DNA of 64,000 bases from positions 5,312,001-5,376,000 of the forward strand of contig NC_080058.1 of assembly GCF_026212465.1 (NCBI RefSeq), read 5' to 3'. The translations under genes and the position numbers were made by a program. The notes beneath the pieces were generated by a model, which had not been told where the DNA came from, made no database searches, and saw only the letters and a program-made list of their open reading frames with translations. Positions 12,257 to 23,424 of this stretch are shown one piece after another; position 1 is the first letter of the stretch; each line of letters opens with the position of its first letter. This DNA comes from Amaranthus tricolor (Eukaryota; Streptophyta; Magnoliopsida; Caryophyllales; Amaranthaceae).

Positions 12257-12947
12257 CGAAACTGATTCAGCAGCTTGCACCAGTCCATCAACAGGAACCC
12301 CAAGTGTCTGCCCGTCAACGTATATGAGCTTGATCAGTCGAAAAACATACGCGACTAGAAATCACAAGTCCTTATGGTGATAATGTGACAGTAAATCAGT
12401 GACTTGCATCAGAAAATCTGGAGTTACTACAAGCTTTTCCTGCAGGTGATAGGTAAAATGATTTCATTTCAAAAAAAGATAAGACATATTTTTGAATAGG
12501 CCACCTTTTTTTGATTCTAGAGTAGGCTGAGGGAATGGGAGAGTCTGGTGGACCTTGTCTGGGGATTGAGGTACTTGCTCCAACTCTCAAATTGAATCCA
12601 CATCCATTGTTCAACTGTTCTCGAAAGCAGCCCACCATTGGTAGAACCGTAGAAATACCACCACTCTCATAATGTGGATATTAGAGATGTCTCCAAGAAT
12701 CACTTCACTTCCCCTTGCTCGCCCCGCAATCCACAAGTATACTAATGAGATTACCCATAATCCCTAATGAAACAGCAACCCAACCTCTTTGTCCATGATT
12801 CTTGCCACCTCGGGTTTAAGGCGGAGGGTGGTTGGATCATTACCCAATACATCATCATCATCAGCATAGGCATCGCTTCAGAAGGCTTGATGACTGTATC
12901 TGATCCTGATTGCATATCAATCACTCTCTTAGCCATCACAGTATTAT
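12257..12947 (-). pseudogene. threonine aldolase, broken copy B
   Basis: Two pieces of the family remain. The piece 12257-12307 matches the 51-nt exon 4 of copies A and C, including its acceptor, and reads T-LGVPVDGLVQAAESVS. The piece from about 12630 to 12947 matches the large exon: the acceptor at 12948-12950, ATGGCTAAGAGAGTGATTG, then an insertion (extra GSDT-like codons), a deletion after GAAGCGATGCC that shifts frame, a stop near 12772, and loss of the exon's 3' third. The exon with the HIDGAR motif, the PLP-lysine exon and everything downstream are missing. The flank at 13400-13470 also resembles the flank of copy C at 26480-26540, so this is a DNA-level duplicate, not a retrocopy. Confidence 0.88.
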
Positions 12948-14228
12948 CTACAGAAAAAACAAGTCAAGAATACATTCTATATTTAAAGAAATGGGAATTA
13001 CTCATACTATCATACAAGGGGGATATCAATGAAAAAACTCATCGGAATAATTCCCATAGAGATTTGTTTCTTTTTAAATATGCCTTTAGTTTTCTAGAAA
13101 AATGATATAGACAAGATTCGATCCTACGTCACAGGTCACTAGTCACCGCTACATGTAAATTTATTAGCTATCATGGTTAACATCTTTACACTGTAAGCAA
13201 TAAATAGAAAGCGACGTTACCCAAGTTAACTTATGCTTGGAGAAATCTTTAGGATTGTTGCAAACTAAGAAATTGGATGAAATCTATAACTTGTCTTTTG
13301 CAACCCCAAAAGAATTCACATTCATCGCATAGCGACGAGAAATTTGAGAAGCTATAAACAACATTCATTCATGACATAAATGTTGGAACTCAAACAAACA
13401 AGTAAATGACAGAGCAAGGAGTACAAAATACCCCAACGAGGGGGTAAAAATGAAAGGATGTATATGCATAACACATTCCTTCAACAACATTCCATTACTT
13501 CAATGCTCCCATCTAGGCCCCAGGGGTTTGGGGGTCGAATGTACGCAAGTTTATTCCAGTGACGATAGAGTATATAACATATGTTGGGGCAACAACCATC
13601 AAGCTTAAGATTTTGGTTGAAGCCGCTAGATATCTTATATACTCGAGCAAAAGGGTATTTACCCTTGATGGGTAACATGGGTAACATGGCTACAGTACAG
13701 ACTACAGACTATTCTCGGACATAAAAAGAAAAAGAAACAGGAACAGCAATTCTCATCACGAACACATCTCCACCAAGATACAAAGGCTGAAAAAACAAGT
13801 TGGTGATGATAAAATGAGAAACTCTTTATTGATAGCAAAACTAACATTACAAATTAATTTTTTCTGCTCAACAACAAAGACCTCATTACAAGAATTTACA
13901 GGTTTCCATGGCTACTCCTCCAAAATGATATGTAGATTAGCCCGTCTAACTTAAGAATTTATAAATCCTCGTTCACCTTTGTTGTAGTAGCAAAAGTTCA
14001 ACTATAGTAGTCAGCAAGACCTATTAAAGGAAATTATATAATCCACAAACTAATATTTTCTAGATACTAACAAGTAACAAGCAAATAGGCACAGCTACAG
14101 AACAAATTGATAAGTAAAGCATGAAAAGACCTTAGATTTTGACTCACTAATCACTATGTCAGCATTAGCACAGGAGAAAAGATGTGCTCCTTTAAAGCTG
14201 GCTTTGGTTCTTTACTGCTACGAGTCTT
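12948..14228. other. intergenic, with LTR-like remnant at 13568-13640
   Basis: No gene is supported. The stretch 13568-13640 (AGTATATAACATATG, then AACCATCAAGCTTAAGATTT and TGGTTGA) resembles the repeat of the TRIM element at 9247, so it may be a solo LTR remnant. The right end (about 13850-14228) is the probable 3' UTR of the GRAS gene. Confidence 0.45.
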
Positions 14229-16541
14229 TTATTTCGGTTCCCATGTGCTTAAAGCAAAGAGTACACGCCCTTTCCATCCCAGAAGCAGCCACCGATTGTC
14301 TTCATCAATTATGAAATCCTTGTGGTAAGCTGAGTGCACTAGCATCAAAGCCCTCTCCTTGATCTCTGAGTCAAGGGGAAGCTGTGTAAAACCAGCTCTA
14401 ATCGTACGGATCTTCCACTGCTTGTACGTCTCTGGCCGTTCAACCCTCTCCCATCCTTCACAAGCTACGACATTGAGGGCCTCTCTGGCAAGAAGATCTC
14501 TCTCAATCAGCATTCTTTCAGCATATTCACAAGGCACCACGGTTTCCAGCATATCAAACTGTGCTGAGAAGTGAAAAAGAGCCTCTCTAAATCGGGTCAC
14601 GAAGAAGGGCGCACTGTAGGCACCGTTAACCACACCATGGATGAAAAGAGCAGGATTGAGTTTTCTAATCATTTTGAGAACAATATTTCTAGAACTTTCA
14701 ACAGAGACGGTTTCATCAGGCAAATTCTTCAATCTATAGATACAATTAACAATAAGCACCTCATCCTCATCAATGTCAAAATCTTCTGGCTCAATGGCAT
14801 CCCATCTTTTTGCTATTGCACGATACTCGAAAGGAACTCTAAATTCCTGAGCATAATTTTCCAATCGACGTCCTGTCTCCTCAACCCTTTCTGCAGGTCT
14901 AAAACCAGGTTGAGGAAAATCTATGCCAGTAATCTTGATTTTTGGCGGCCCGCCCTCTCTCATTGATTGTCTTTGAATAAAAGTTGGCCACTGAAACCCA
15001 TAAAGGATGCCAAAATCAATGATATGGATTTTCGACGCCTTTTTTGTTTGCTTTGCGATCGATTTGTTGGAGAAAAAATTGGACAGCTTCCTAAATGGAC
15101 ATGCTGCAAGGTAGAGAAGGTAAGCTTTTAACACATCTGCTGCAGTTGTTCTTTGGCTAGTAAGTGCTTTATAAATCTGGCTACCAGTGCCTGCCAGACG
15201 AGCCTCAAGCCCATCAGCGAAATAATGAGCCAACCTCTGGTTCCCATCACCAAGAGGAGATGAGTGCTGTCGGATCTGCTTTAGCAACTCATTTGCAGTC
15301 CTACGGTCATCAGTCGCAACAGCTTGCGCACAACTCGAAAGAAGTGTCCTTAAGTCCACCACTTCTTTTCTTCCACCAAGTTTCTTGCCACGACCCTTAC
15401 CACCAACAGATCCTTTCGACTGAACGCTTTGTTCAGTCTTCATGGTCGCAGCTGTCTGCAAGGTTGTTCTAAGAGAAGCCACAAGTTCGTTTTTGTCACC
15501 ACCATGATGCAATAGCACCTGATCAAACATGTCTGACCGCACATTAGAATCATCAAATACAGCAGCCAGTTTCGTAGTCCTCTCTTCTTCCGTATCCAGG
15601 TTATCCGCAACAGAATGCTTTCTAACACGATTTTCATCCCTAATGTCATCTTCATCTTTGTTCACTCCTGGATTTGCAGACGATTCCTTAAACCTCTCGG
15701 GTAGTCCATTAGCCTCAGCAATGCCTAATAATTTACTATGACTAGGAAGAAACTTGCTCGCTTCCTCGATTCCCTTCGTAAACTGAGATATAGACCTACT
15801 TTCAGCACTCATTTCTAGACCCCAAGGGAGATTTTCAGTTAAGTGAGAATCCATTAACCCCCCATTTATGGCATAGTTAACAGCAGATGAGGACACTAGG
15901 GGTTGGTAAGGAGTACAAGCATTCTCATATCCTATAGCACAATAACCACCTCTTCCATAAGCCCAATCGGGATCAACCGATAGGTTGTTACTTTCACCAA
16001 TTCCAAACTTACACCTATAGTAATCATCAGAAAAATAGCATTCTGGGTTGTTAAAATTTGGGGAAAAGCAAGTCGTATTTGCTTGAGAATCAAGTTGAGG
16101 CCGGTACGACTTTCCAATGACCTCATACAAGGATTTCTCGGCATCTTGAAGAGCTTGATGTTGCAAAGATTCCTGAAGCATACATCCCTTACCCTCTACT
16201 TCTTCCTCCACAAGAATCTGATTTATAAATCTTAAAATAGAATCTGAGAAATCATAATCTTCTAGCAAATTCCCTTCATGGGTAACACCAGAAATAGATG
16301 ATAGATTCGAATTTGTTGCACTTTGATCATTACGGAACATGTAATTAAACCCACTAATATCACTACCAGTATTGTTAATGTTATTATCATGACCCATAAT
16401 CACTAGTTCATTCCTCAAATCGGGTAATCCATTTACAAGACCATTATTTGAACATAAGGGAAATGTATGATCATTAAATGCCTGTAAATTATTTCCATTT
16501 GTAATTCCTAAGTACTCTTGAACCCTAGGAGGTAGATCCAT
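14229..16541 (-). CDS. GRAS transcription factor, LISCL subfamily (SCL9/14/33-like)
   Basis: A 770-aa nuclear transcriptional regulator in one exon. It opens with MDLPPRVQEYLG, and an acidic, Asn/Asp-rich N-terminal half is typical of LISCL proteins, where it acts as an activation region. A basic stretch (GGKGRGKKLGGRKE) precedes the GRAS domain at about residues 394-768. That domain has leucine-rich repeat I (VDLRTLLSSCAQAV), the VHIID motif as IHIIDFGILYGFQWP (about 505), a PFYRE-region equivalent (VPFEYRAIA, about 569) and the C-terminal SAW motif (WLLLGWKGRVLFALSTW). The length is normal and the frame intact. The best relatives are SCL14-type factors, known for stress and xenobiotic responses through TGA factors; which paralogue this is cannot be settled here. 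Confidence 0.95.
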   Translation of the reverse strand: MDLPPRVQEYLGITNGNNLQAFNDHTFPLCSNNGLVNGLPDLRNELVIMGHDNNINNTGSDISGFNYMFRNDQSATNSNLSSISGVTHEGNLLEDYDFSDSILRFINQILVEEEVEGKGCMLQESLQHQALQDAEKSLYEVIGKSYRPQLDSQANTTCFSPNFNNPECYFSDDYYRCKFGIGESNNLSVDPDWAYGRGGYCAIGYENACTPYQPLVSSSAVNYAINGGLMDSHLTENLPWGLEMSAESRSISQFTKGIEEASKFLPSHSKLLGIAEANGLPERFKESSANPGVNKDEDDIRDENRVRKHSVADNLDTEEERTTKLAAVFDDSNVRSDMFDQVLLHHGGDKNELVASLRTTLQTAATMKTEQSVQSKGSVGGKGRGKKLGGRKEVVDLRTLLSSCAQAVATDDRRTANELLKQIRQHSSPLGDGNQRLAHYFADGLEARLAGTGSQIYKALTSQRTTAADVLKAYLLYLAACPFRKLSNFFSNKSIAKQTKKASKIHIIDFGILYGFQWPTFIQRQSMREGGPPKIKITGIDFPQPGFRPAERVEETGRRLENYAQEFRVPFEYRAIAKRWDAIEPEDFDIDEDEVLIVNCIYRLKNLPDETVSVESSRNIVLKMIRKLNPALFIHGVVNGAYSAPFFVTRFREALFHFSAQFDMLETVVPCEYAERMLIERDLLAREALNVVACEGWERVERPETYKQWKIRTIRAGFTQLPLDSEIKERALMLVHSAYHKDFIIDEDNRWLLLGWKGRVLFALSTWEPK

Positions 16542-16880
16542 CTACCCAAAAACCGGAAAATATTGCAACAAATTCCAATCAAATCAAACTGAATGATATA
16601 ACTCAAGTGAATACACCAAAATTCCTAAAATCAATCACTTCCAGAGAAATAAATAGTGTTTTTCAGTATGCTAAATCAGTTTTGATGGGTTTAGCAGGGA
16701 AAATAGCTTCCATTAAAGAATTTGAAAGCATGTGAAAGAGTAAAAGAAATAATTATAAAAGAAGTAAAGTTAAGTCTTACCTCTCTAGAAAGATGGAACC
16801 ACAAAAATGGAGATAATGAAAGAGAGAATAGATGAACAGAGGGAGAACAAGGATCATTAAGCAAGGAAATTCCATTTTCA
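16542..16880 (-). promoter_or_regulatory. 5' leader of the GRAS gene with a leader intron
   Basis: On the minus strand an acceptor (TTTTTGGGTAG) abuts the ATG directly, and a good donor (AGAGAG followed by GTAAGACTTA) lies at 16780-16779. This predicts a leader intron of 16542-16780 and a non-coding exon from 16781 upward. An intron just before the ATG is common in intron-poor GRAS genes. Confidence 0.65.
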
Positions 16881-17089
16881 TGAAATGGCAATGGTCTAAG
16901 ATGATTTTTTCATATGGCATTCAGTTTATATCTTAATTTTGATATCTTGAATCATTTGATTGCAAAGATTCTTAATATATAACTTTCATAATTTTCATTA
17001 TAATAATTAAGAATATTAATAATTGAATTAGTACATCAAACTTCATAACAAATAAAATATTGCAAGAATATTAATAATTCTTTACTCTT

Positions 17090-17265
17090 TTTCGGGCCGG
17101 GCCGCCCTTTGGGCCAAATGTCATTCCCAAACCCGTCACAAAAAAAATTCGGGCCAATTATTTTCTGCCCAAACCCGCCCATCGGGCTATATTTTGGTAC
17201 CCAAACCCTCACTTTTTCGGATCGGGTCGGACCGGGCCGGGGGGCAAGCCGACCATGATCAGGTC
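17090..17265. repeat. GC-rich GGGCCGGGCC / ACCCG repeat patch
   Basis: This patch is much richer in G+C than its surroundings and is built of GGGCC, CCCGA and ACCCGCCC words in both orientations. That is the style of subterminal regions of plant hAT-type elements. It breaks into no gene; the minus-strand frame across it is Gly/Pro/Arg-rich chance coding. Confidence 0.5.
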
Positions 17266-17334
17266 TACAAAAAAGTAGTTTAGAGCAGTTTATAAAAACA
17301 AGAACTAACACTTAATAAGGGTAGAAACGTCAAA

Positions 17335-17485
17335 AGGTGAATTAAACAAAAATTGGCAAGAATTTAACGGAAAATGCTACGATAGTTAAATAAGGAATAA
17401 ACTAGATGCTATCATGTGAAAATCTTACAAAAATGTTACCATTGGTGTTTCATAAAAATTTGATACTACCATATAGAATTTTTCT
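17335..17485 (-). repeat. single arm of the foldback element found at 53592-54235
   Basis: The stretch from AATTAAACAAAAATTGGCAA to TACCATATAGAATTTTT matches the right arm of the 53592-54235 foldback, with shared blocks AGAATTTAACGGAAAAT, AAACTAGATGCTA, GTGAAAATCTTACAAAA and GTTTCAT.AAAA. Only one arm is present here. Confidence 0.75.
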
Positions 17486-17489
17486 TATA

Positions 17490-18730
17490 AGAATAGTAGG
17501 GAGAGACTTTTATAAAAGTGATCTCCATTAAGAGAGAGAATAGACTCCTACGTCTCCTAAGTATCAAGTGTCAACACAACATCAATAAATAAACTTTTTT
17601 TAGCAAGTTTTTTTATTGGGGGTATGTTAGGCAAGGAAAGTTCCCTTAATTAAGTGTAAATATTAAAAAAGGTAAAGAGAGTTAATTTTATGAAATAAAG
17701 GTAATTAAAGCTGCAAATAAAGTAGTTGAAATAATTATGAAAAAGATAGAATGAGACTTGAATAAAAAAAAGATTATTTTCCTTGTTTGGAGGAAATTTA
17801 TACTTTAATATGAGGGAACTAATTACTATTTTATCTATTTTTCATTACTTTTTAACCAATTATTTTATCTTTCTAACAATCAAATTACTTTAATCTTCCA
17901 TCTAACTAACTTTGTTTTCCTACTTTGATTTTTATTTTACCCCTTAAATATTTACAATTAATCTAAATGACCCCTGATTGGTGTTCCTCAAAGTAGGATT
18001 TAGTAATATAAAGTGGGTAAAATTATACATATTTGTTGTTGCATTTGCTTTAGTTGGATTGTTTGTGATATTAATTTAGGCCGTAGTGGGTGAATATGGG
18101 TGTGAAAGTCCTACTCATCATGGGTGATGGGTAGGTGGTGGGTATGAGTATGAGGAGGGCATACCGCACCCCCACAATAAGACGTTTAATTTGAGAATTA
18201 GTGTGTTAAAAAGGTTATATTTTAAATTTTTTATTAAACTAAGCTTGTTTATTTCGGAAGTTCATTTATGAACTCCTATCATTGTAGAAGCATGTATTAA
18301 TAAATAACGGTGATTTGTGAAGTTAACAAATCACCTTTATGTGATACAATTTGATAGGGCGAGAATTTTGTAATTTTAATTTAGCTTTTTTGGTTTTGTT
18401 TATTTATTATTATTTTTTTGGCTTTTTATGGTAATTTACAAATCATAGCTATTGATTAAGAATTATTGTCATTGTAGTACCAAGCTGCCAGCAAGTCTTG
18501 CAAAAGACCGCATTAGGATGAGAGCACTCATACAAGAGTAATCCTATTGGCTAATTTCAATTTTATATGTACATGATCACTGAATTGGTCAATTTAAGGT
18601 TATAATTAATACTTTTAAGATTAAAATTAATAATTCTAAAAATAATAACTAATGATAATGATCGGAATTGAACACTTTAAGATTACAACTGATCTATAAT
18701 GAGTTTATAAAACTATATTACATATTACAG
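17490..18730. other. intergenic, AT-rich; hAT-like motif cluster at 18010-18180
   Basis: No gene seen. The stretch 18080-18170 carries GTGGGTGAATATGGGTGTGA and GGGTAGGTGGTGGGTATGAG, matching the subterminal region of the element at 7211-8622, so it is probably a fragment of the same family. Confidence 0.45.
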
Positions 18731-18980
18731 CTAGTCTCTTGAGAGACCTTCTCTTTAAGAGATTATCTCAAGCCAGCCCAATAAAGATTAATGTTTACTT
18801 ACCATATCCTTAATGTCTACTTACATTATCCTTAATGTCTACTTACAATATTTTAGATGTCAACATACATAATTTTTAATGCCTACTTACAATATTTTAG
18901 ATATCAACTTATATCATTTTTAATACTTACAACATTTTCAAAAAATATATAATGAGCCGGTCTACCAAGAATTTGCGTAA
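18731..18980 (-). mobile_element. MITE with internal GTAAGTAGGCATTAAG repeats (copy 1)
   Basis: The ends CTAGTCTCTTGAGAGACC and GGTCTACCAAGAATTTG are imperfect inverted repeats. Between them a unit of about 20 bp (AATGTCTACTTACAATATTT-like) is repeated about six times. A second copy in the opposite orientation is at 27581-27826. No coding capacity. Confidence 0.75.
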
Positions 18981-19112
18981 ATATTATAATGAATGTATGT
19001 AATAAATCAAAATTATTCGATGATTTATCATAAAAAAATTGTGGTTGTAAAAGTTTAGTGCAAGTTTCCTTTTTAACGGTGGTAACCGATCTCTGCTCCG
19101 GCGAGGGAAGCC

Positions 19113-22100
19113 ATGGCAGCTGTAATCTCAAGTTCCCCATTTTCTCCCAGTTTTCAATATACGACTGTAAATTCTTCTTCTTCTTTCAAAATCCCCAAAC
19201 TTATCAAAATTCAATATTCCAATCCATTTTCATCAATAAGTTCAACATATGGTTATTCCTTTTTATTGGTTGACATACAACATGGTAAAGCTCATCGACG
19301 TCTCTCTCGAATTTATTGTAAAACTGTAACAGACCCAGAAGATCAAGTGCAAAGTACAGGTGTTAAAGTTGCATTATCAATGCTCAATTTTTACAAGAGT
19401 AAGTAATTTTCGTGATTTTAGCTAAACCCTAATGTTTAGTGTACTTTATATTAAGTTTGATTAAATTTCTAGATCAATTACAATTACAATTAAAATTATA
19501 ATAACAGTTTCTGTTTACATATTAAAAATGGCAGGAGAAATTTCGCCGTTGTTGCCGAAGAGTTGCCGTTATGTGCCATCATGTAGTGAATATTCTATGA
19601 TTGCTTACAAGAAATATGGGGTTGTTAAGGGAACTGTCTTGACTGCTTACCGTCTTTGTCGCTGCAACCCTCTTGGTATTTTTTGTTTCCTGAATCTTCC
19701 ATTTTTTGTTGCTCTTTGTTGGTATAACTGCAATTTACCCGCCTGGAACATTTTCTATATGTTTTTTCTGTTTGTGTAGAAGTAGATTAACCCAAACTCA
19801 AAGGATTTTTAAGCTTAAGTGCAATTTGAATACAATATCCACTCAAGATAACCCTAACCTACTTGCATTATAGCGATTGGGTCGATGAGCGTGAAAGATC
19901 CATGGAGTGTGTATATTTCTTTTAGTTGTCCACTACTGCAGAATTGGCTCTTTCACTTAAGGATTGTGGTGATCCAACCGATACCAATGTGGACTTTCAA
20001 CTACTCTTGAGCTAGAAGAGATGGAAGATAATATGAATGAATGGGATGTGGGAAGCACATCACCTTGGATAAACTGCTGGGAATATTTATGATCAACTTT
20101 TAGGTTTAGTACTTGGTATATTTGATGCACTTTAGTGCAGGTTTTTAGTTTGTTTTGATTTTTTAGGTGACACTTAGTAATATTACTCTAAATTGTAACG
20201 AAAAAGGCTGAGAATCTCCCTTGTGGAAACGCCATGTTGGGGCTTTTGCAGATATTTTCTCCTGCTCTTTCTTTTAGTTAGTTGCTACATTTTGAGGAGG
20301 CAAATGTGGCTCCAAGTCGGTGCGCGTTACGCAGTTACACGGCTGCTCAATGCGAGGTCTCTTTTATCGCAGTGATCTTTTGTTTCTCCGTTTTTCGCAT
20401 GTTCCTTGATTTCGTCAGCCCATTATCTTTGATGAAAGCTTGTGTATCGGAAACCTTAACTTTTGAATTCCAAATTTGGACTCTTATAAGTGCTACTCTT
20501 GTTCATGAAGACTTGCTTGATGAACAACCTTAACTTGGAGTTTCTTTAACTTAGAGCTAATCATTTGTAAGCATCGATTCTTACAAATTGAGAGCTAACC
20601 TCTTTGAGTGAGTTTTGCCCCTTCGTAACCTATCTTGTGAGCTAATCCATAGGATATGTTATATCCTTTCAATTCCATTGTTGAGCTTAATTTGAAGAGT
20701 CCTATCCTTGGGAATGATTGGTCTTCTTGGTATCAAAGTTTAGTGACAGTCTTTGGCGGAGTTTTCACGAATTTTATTAAGAAAAGCATGGTGGGAGGTA
20801 TCCTTTGGTGGTAACTACTGGGTGCTCGATTTTCCTTGTGTATGGAAGACTTGTTCTTTCTTGTTTTCGGCAATTCACTTGCGCCCTTTGTTGCTGAGAA
20901 CTTTAGGCTCAATGTTTGGGTATTGATTCGTGAAAAAAAGAGAGCACTTTAGGTGATATTATGTGGGTTTAGAATTTAGATAGCTGGAATTTGGTGCTCT
21001 ATTTGGGTGTTGATGATATTTAATATATTCATGAGACAATAAATGACTATCATGGTCGAAAATACAATGAGATTGAAAATGTGGTTGCTCAACTTAACCT
21101 TGGAGTGCTTGAACCCATGAACCAAGGCATAGAATTCCTACGCAGGAAAATTTTTGTGGACTACAAATTGAACTAACGACTAACGAGGTTCAATGCTACC
21201 TTAGACTGAAATTCTATCTTGAATGAGAACATTTTGGTCTTGAAATAATAAATGTTGAAGTGAAAATTTTGAAACTTGCAGAAGATGTTACATTTGGCTA
21301 GAGAAATTACAGAGGAGACATAAGTACAAAGCAAAAAATCGAACTTGGCCCAAGTTGAAGAAGACATTGTATGGGAGGTCCTAAACCAAATTTGGTCCCA
21401 ATAATCATATCTTAAGGAAGAGTTTTACAATGATTGGATCAAGTAGAAAAGGCATAGCCTTGGTCGAACTATTGCATGCAATTCCATATCCACCTCAAGA
21501 CATAGTACATAGTGTATTTTTATATACATTAGTTTGTATTCATACTTTTATGTAATTTTGGGGCTTGTACTTTATTGGAATAACACGTTCGAGCTTTAGG
21601 CTAAGTTGTTGTTGGAAGTAGAATACATGTGGACGACCATTGAAACTGATGTATAAGCTCATGTAGCCGACCCTAATCTTTTAGAATTAAGGCTCTGACA
21701 TTGTTATTGTCTAATATTCCCTTGTTCTTCTTTCTTCTTATTTTTCTTCTCATATCTCATTTTCTGATTTCAGTTTACAACACGATATAACTCATCTCCG
21801 ACAATTTTTAGGTATTAATACAACCCAGTGGGCAGAAATATCTATCTCCCTTCAATGTTTATGGTCAGATGTCATCCATTCACCTTTTCTAACGCCAGAT
21901 TATCATACTTGACTGCCTCTGTTGATTTAAGTTGTATATGTGCATCCAAAATTACAGTGAACAGTCTTGAAAACATCTTAAGCTAAGATGTATGTAACTC
22001 TATTTTACGCCCATGTTTAATGTGGAACTAGTTAAATAATGAGCAACCGAAATATATTGTGGTGATCTTTCTAGTGAGAATGTCTCTTTTTAATGATTTC

Positions 22101-22161
22101 AGGTGGATCGGGCTTTGATCCTCCGAGGTGGTTTGGTGAGGAAAGGCCATCAGAGGAATGA
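19113..22161 (+). CDS. YidD-family membrane protein insertion efficiency factor, plastid-targeted
   Basis: Plant member of the YidD/UPF0161 family, small membrane-associated proteins that in bacteria aid YidC-dependent insertion. Three exons, 19113-19398, 19535-19675 and 22103-22161, make 486 nt and 161 aa with matching phases. The first roughly 60 residues are Ser-rich, lack acidic residues and look like a plastid transit peptide (MAAVISSSPFSPSF start). The conserved core follows: SCRYVPSCSEYSMIAYKKYG (Cys106, Cys112), AYRLCRCNPLG (Cys137, Cys139), and the family's closing GGSGFDPP in exon 3. Intron 2 is 2.4 kb and looks enlarged by inserted sequence. The family is confident; a thylakoid role linked to ALB3/ALB4 is inference. 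Confidence 0.92.
19790..22080. other. enlarged intron 2 of the YidD gene, unidentified content
   Basis: About 2.3 kb of less AT-rich sequence with short broken frames. It looks like decayed inserted DNA, but I recognise no transposase, reverse transcriptase, LTR pair or terminal repeats in it. Confidence 0.3.
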
Positions 22162-23424
22162 GCTTTTCGGTTTCCTTATATCATCAAATAGGTACTGTCT
22201 ACATTTTCTTGCGTCAGGTTTTGGATATATGTTGTTAGTGTTTCTTAATTCAGATGAAAATTTTTAAATTTTGAACCTCTCTTCCTTTTGGGTATTGGAT
22301 TATGTAAGGGACAAGAGATGTGAGGGCGTTGATATACATATTATCTTTAACATATATGTAAGAGACGAACCGCTTTCCCTCAAAAGTATATGAGTTCGAT
22401 CCTCGCCACCGATGTGAGGGTGTTATTGGTGGAGTGATTTGTATTTGCTTCTGTAATAGAACATGTCCCGGAAGCTGGAAGAAAGGCATTCAACTTGGCA
22501 TGAACTTAGGTCCCAAAATGGTATATATAGAACAAGGAGGGTAAGAGACACACATTGAGTCATTTGTAGAAAATTTCGGATGAGTTCCTGACTCATTTCT
22601 CGGAGAGCCACAAGCCTCTCAAAAGCTTGTACTACTATCATGTTTTATTGTAAATTGTAATAATCATCTAATTTACAATTAATATACGATTTATGTTTAC
22701 ATTCGATACACATTCATACATTCTCAACTTCAACTTCATTCATACAAATTACATTCGATACACATTCTTACATTCTCATCATTCAACTTCATTCTTACAT
22801 TCTCATCATTCAACTTCATTCATACAAATTACGCTATTCACACACATTCCTCTACAATTCTTGCAATACATTGCTTGTTTGCTCTTTCACGACCCAATTA
22901 TCTATGGCGCGTCTTAATTTAGCCAAATCAAAAATACAACTTCAATCTCTAATACTCCTACCATAAATTTTATGGTGCAAACTCAAAGGGACGGAAAGGG
23001 TAATGCTAATAAAACGCCATTAAGCTCCTAAATCCTGATGGAGACTACTCACATATCATGAATTCTAAGACAAACAAGTATGAAGAGAACATAGTAAAGC
23101 TAAGAATGATTAATTAAGCAACAAATTTAAGATTAAGACCAATATATCAAGATTAAAACCTAAATCATTAATTAACAAAATTAAACATAGCATTCTACGA
23201 TAAATGAATAAAAACTCAAACCTAAAACACTACAAGAAATTTAAAAATAATAAGCATTAAGAAAGAGAGTTCTTAATTATCCTAAATATAAAAGGATATA
23301 ATTACAGAAAACAATAATTTTTACATTTGTAGCACTTCATGAATCATAACATGAATACATAGATCACCTAATTAGCAAGTGATGAAGTGCAATTTATAGC
23401 CGATCCGTTCTCGACATATTCGCT
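22162..23424. other. intergenic between YidD and threonine aldolase C
   Basis: Probable 3' UTR of the YidD gene, then a repeat-like patch at 22310-22445 (GAGTTCGATCCTCGCC resembles a tRNA-type B box, but nothing else fits), a 27-bp tandem repeat at 22768-22821, and AT-rich sequence. The part 23310-23424 is the threonine aldolase C 3' flank, similar to copy A. Confidence 0.4.
22768..22821 (+). repeat. 27-bp tandem repeat, two units
   Basis: The unit TTACATTCTCATCATTCAAC plus TTCATTC occurs at 22768 and 22795. Related CATTCGATACACATTC words occur just upstream (22700-22767), so the patch is a short degenerate minisatellite. Confidence 0.85.

Noticed and set aside
14359..15741. Several forward-strand reading frames of 70-131 codons
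   Set aside because: They lie antisense to the GRAS gene, show no domain pattern, and are shadows of its coding strand.
17036..17311. 91-codon Gly/Pro/Arg-rich minus-strand frame
   Set aside because: Produced by GGGCC/ACCCG repeat words; not a protein-like sequence.
20282..20533. 83-codon forward frame inside the YidD intron
   Set aside because: No family resemblance, no splice context, and it lies in apparently decayed inserted sequence.
22310..22445. Possible second SINE or TRIM (B-box-like GAGTTCGATCCTCGCC)
   Set aside because: No A box at the right distance, no repeat pair and no target duplication were visible.
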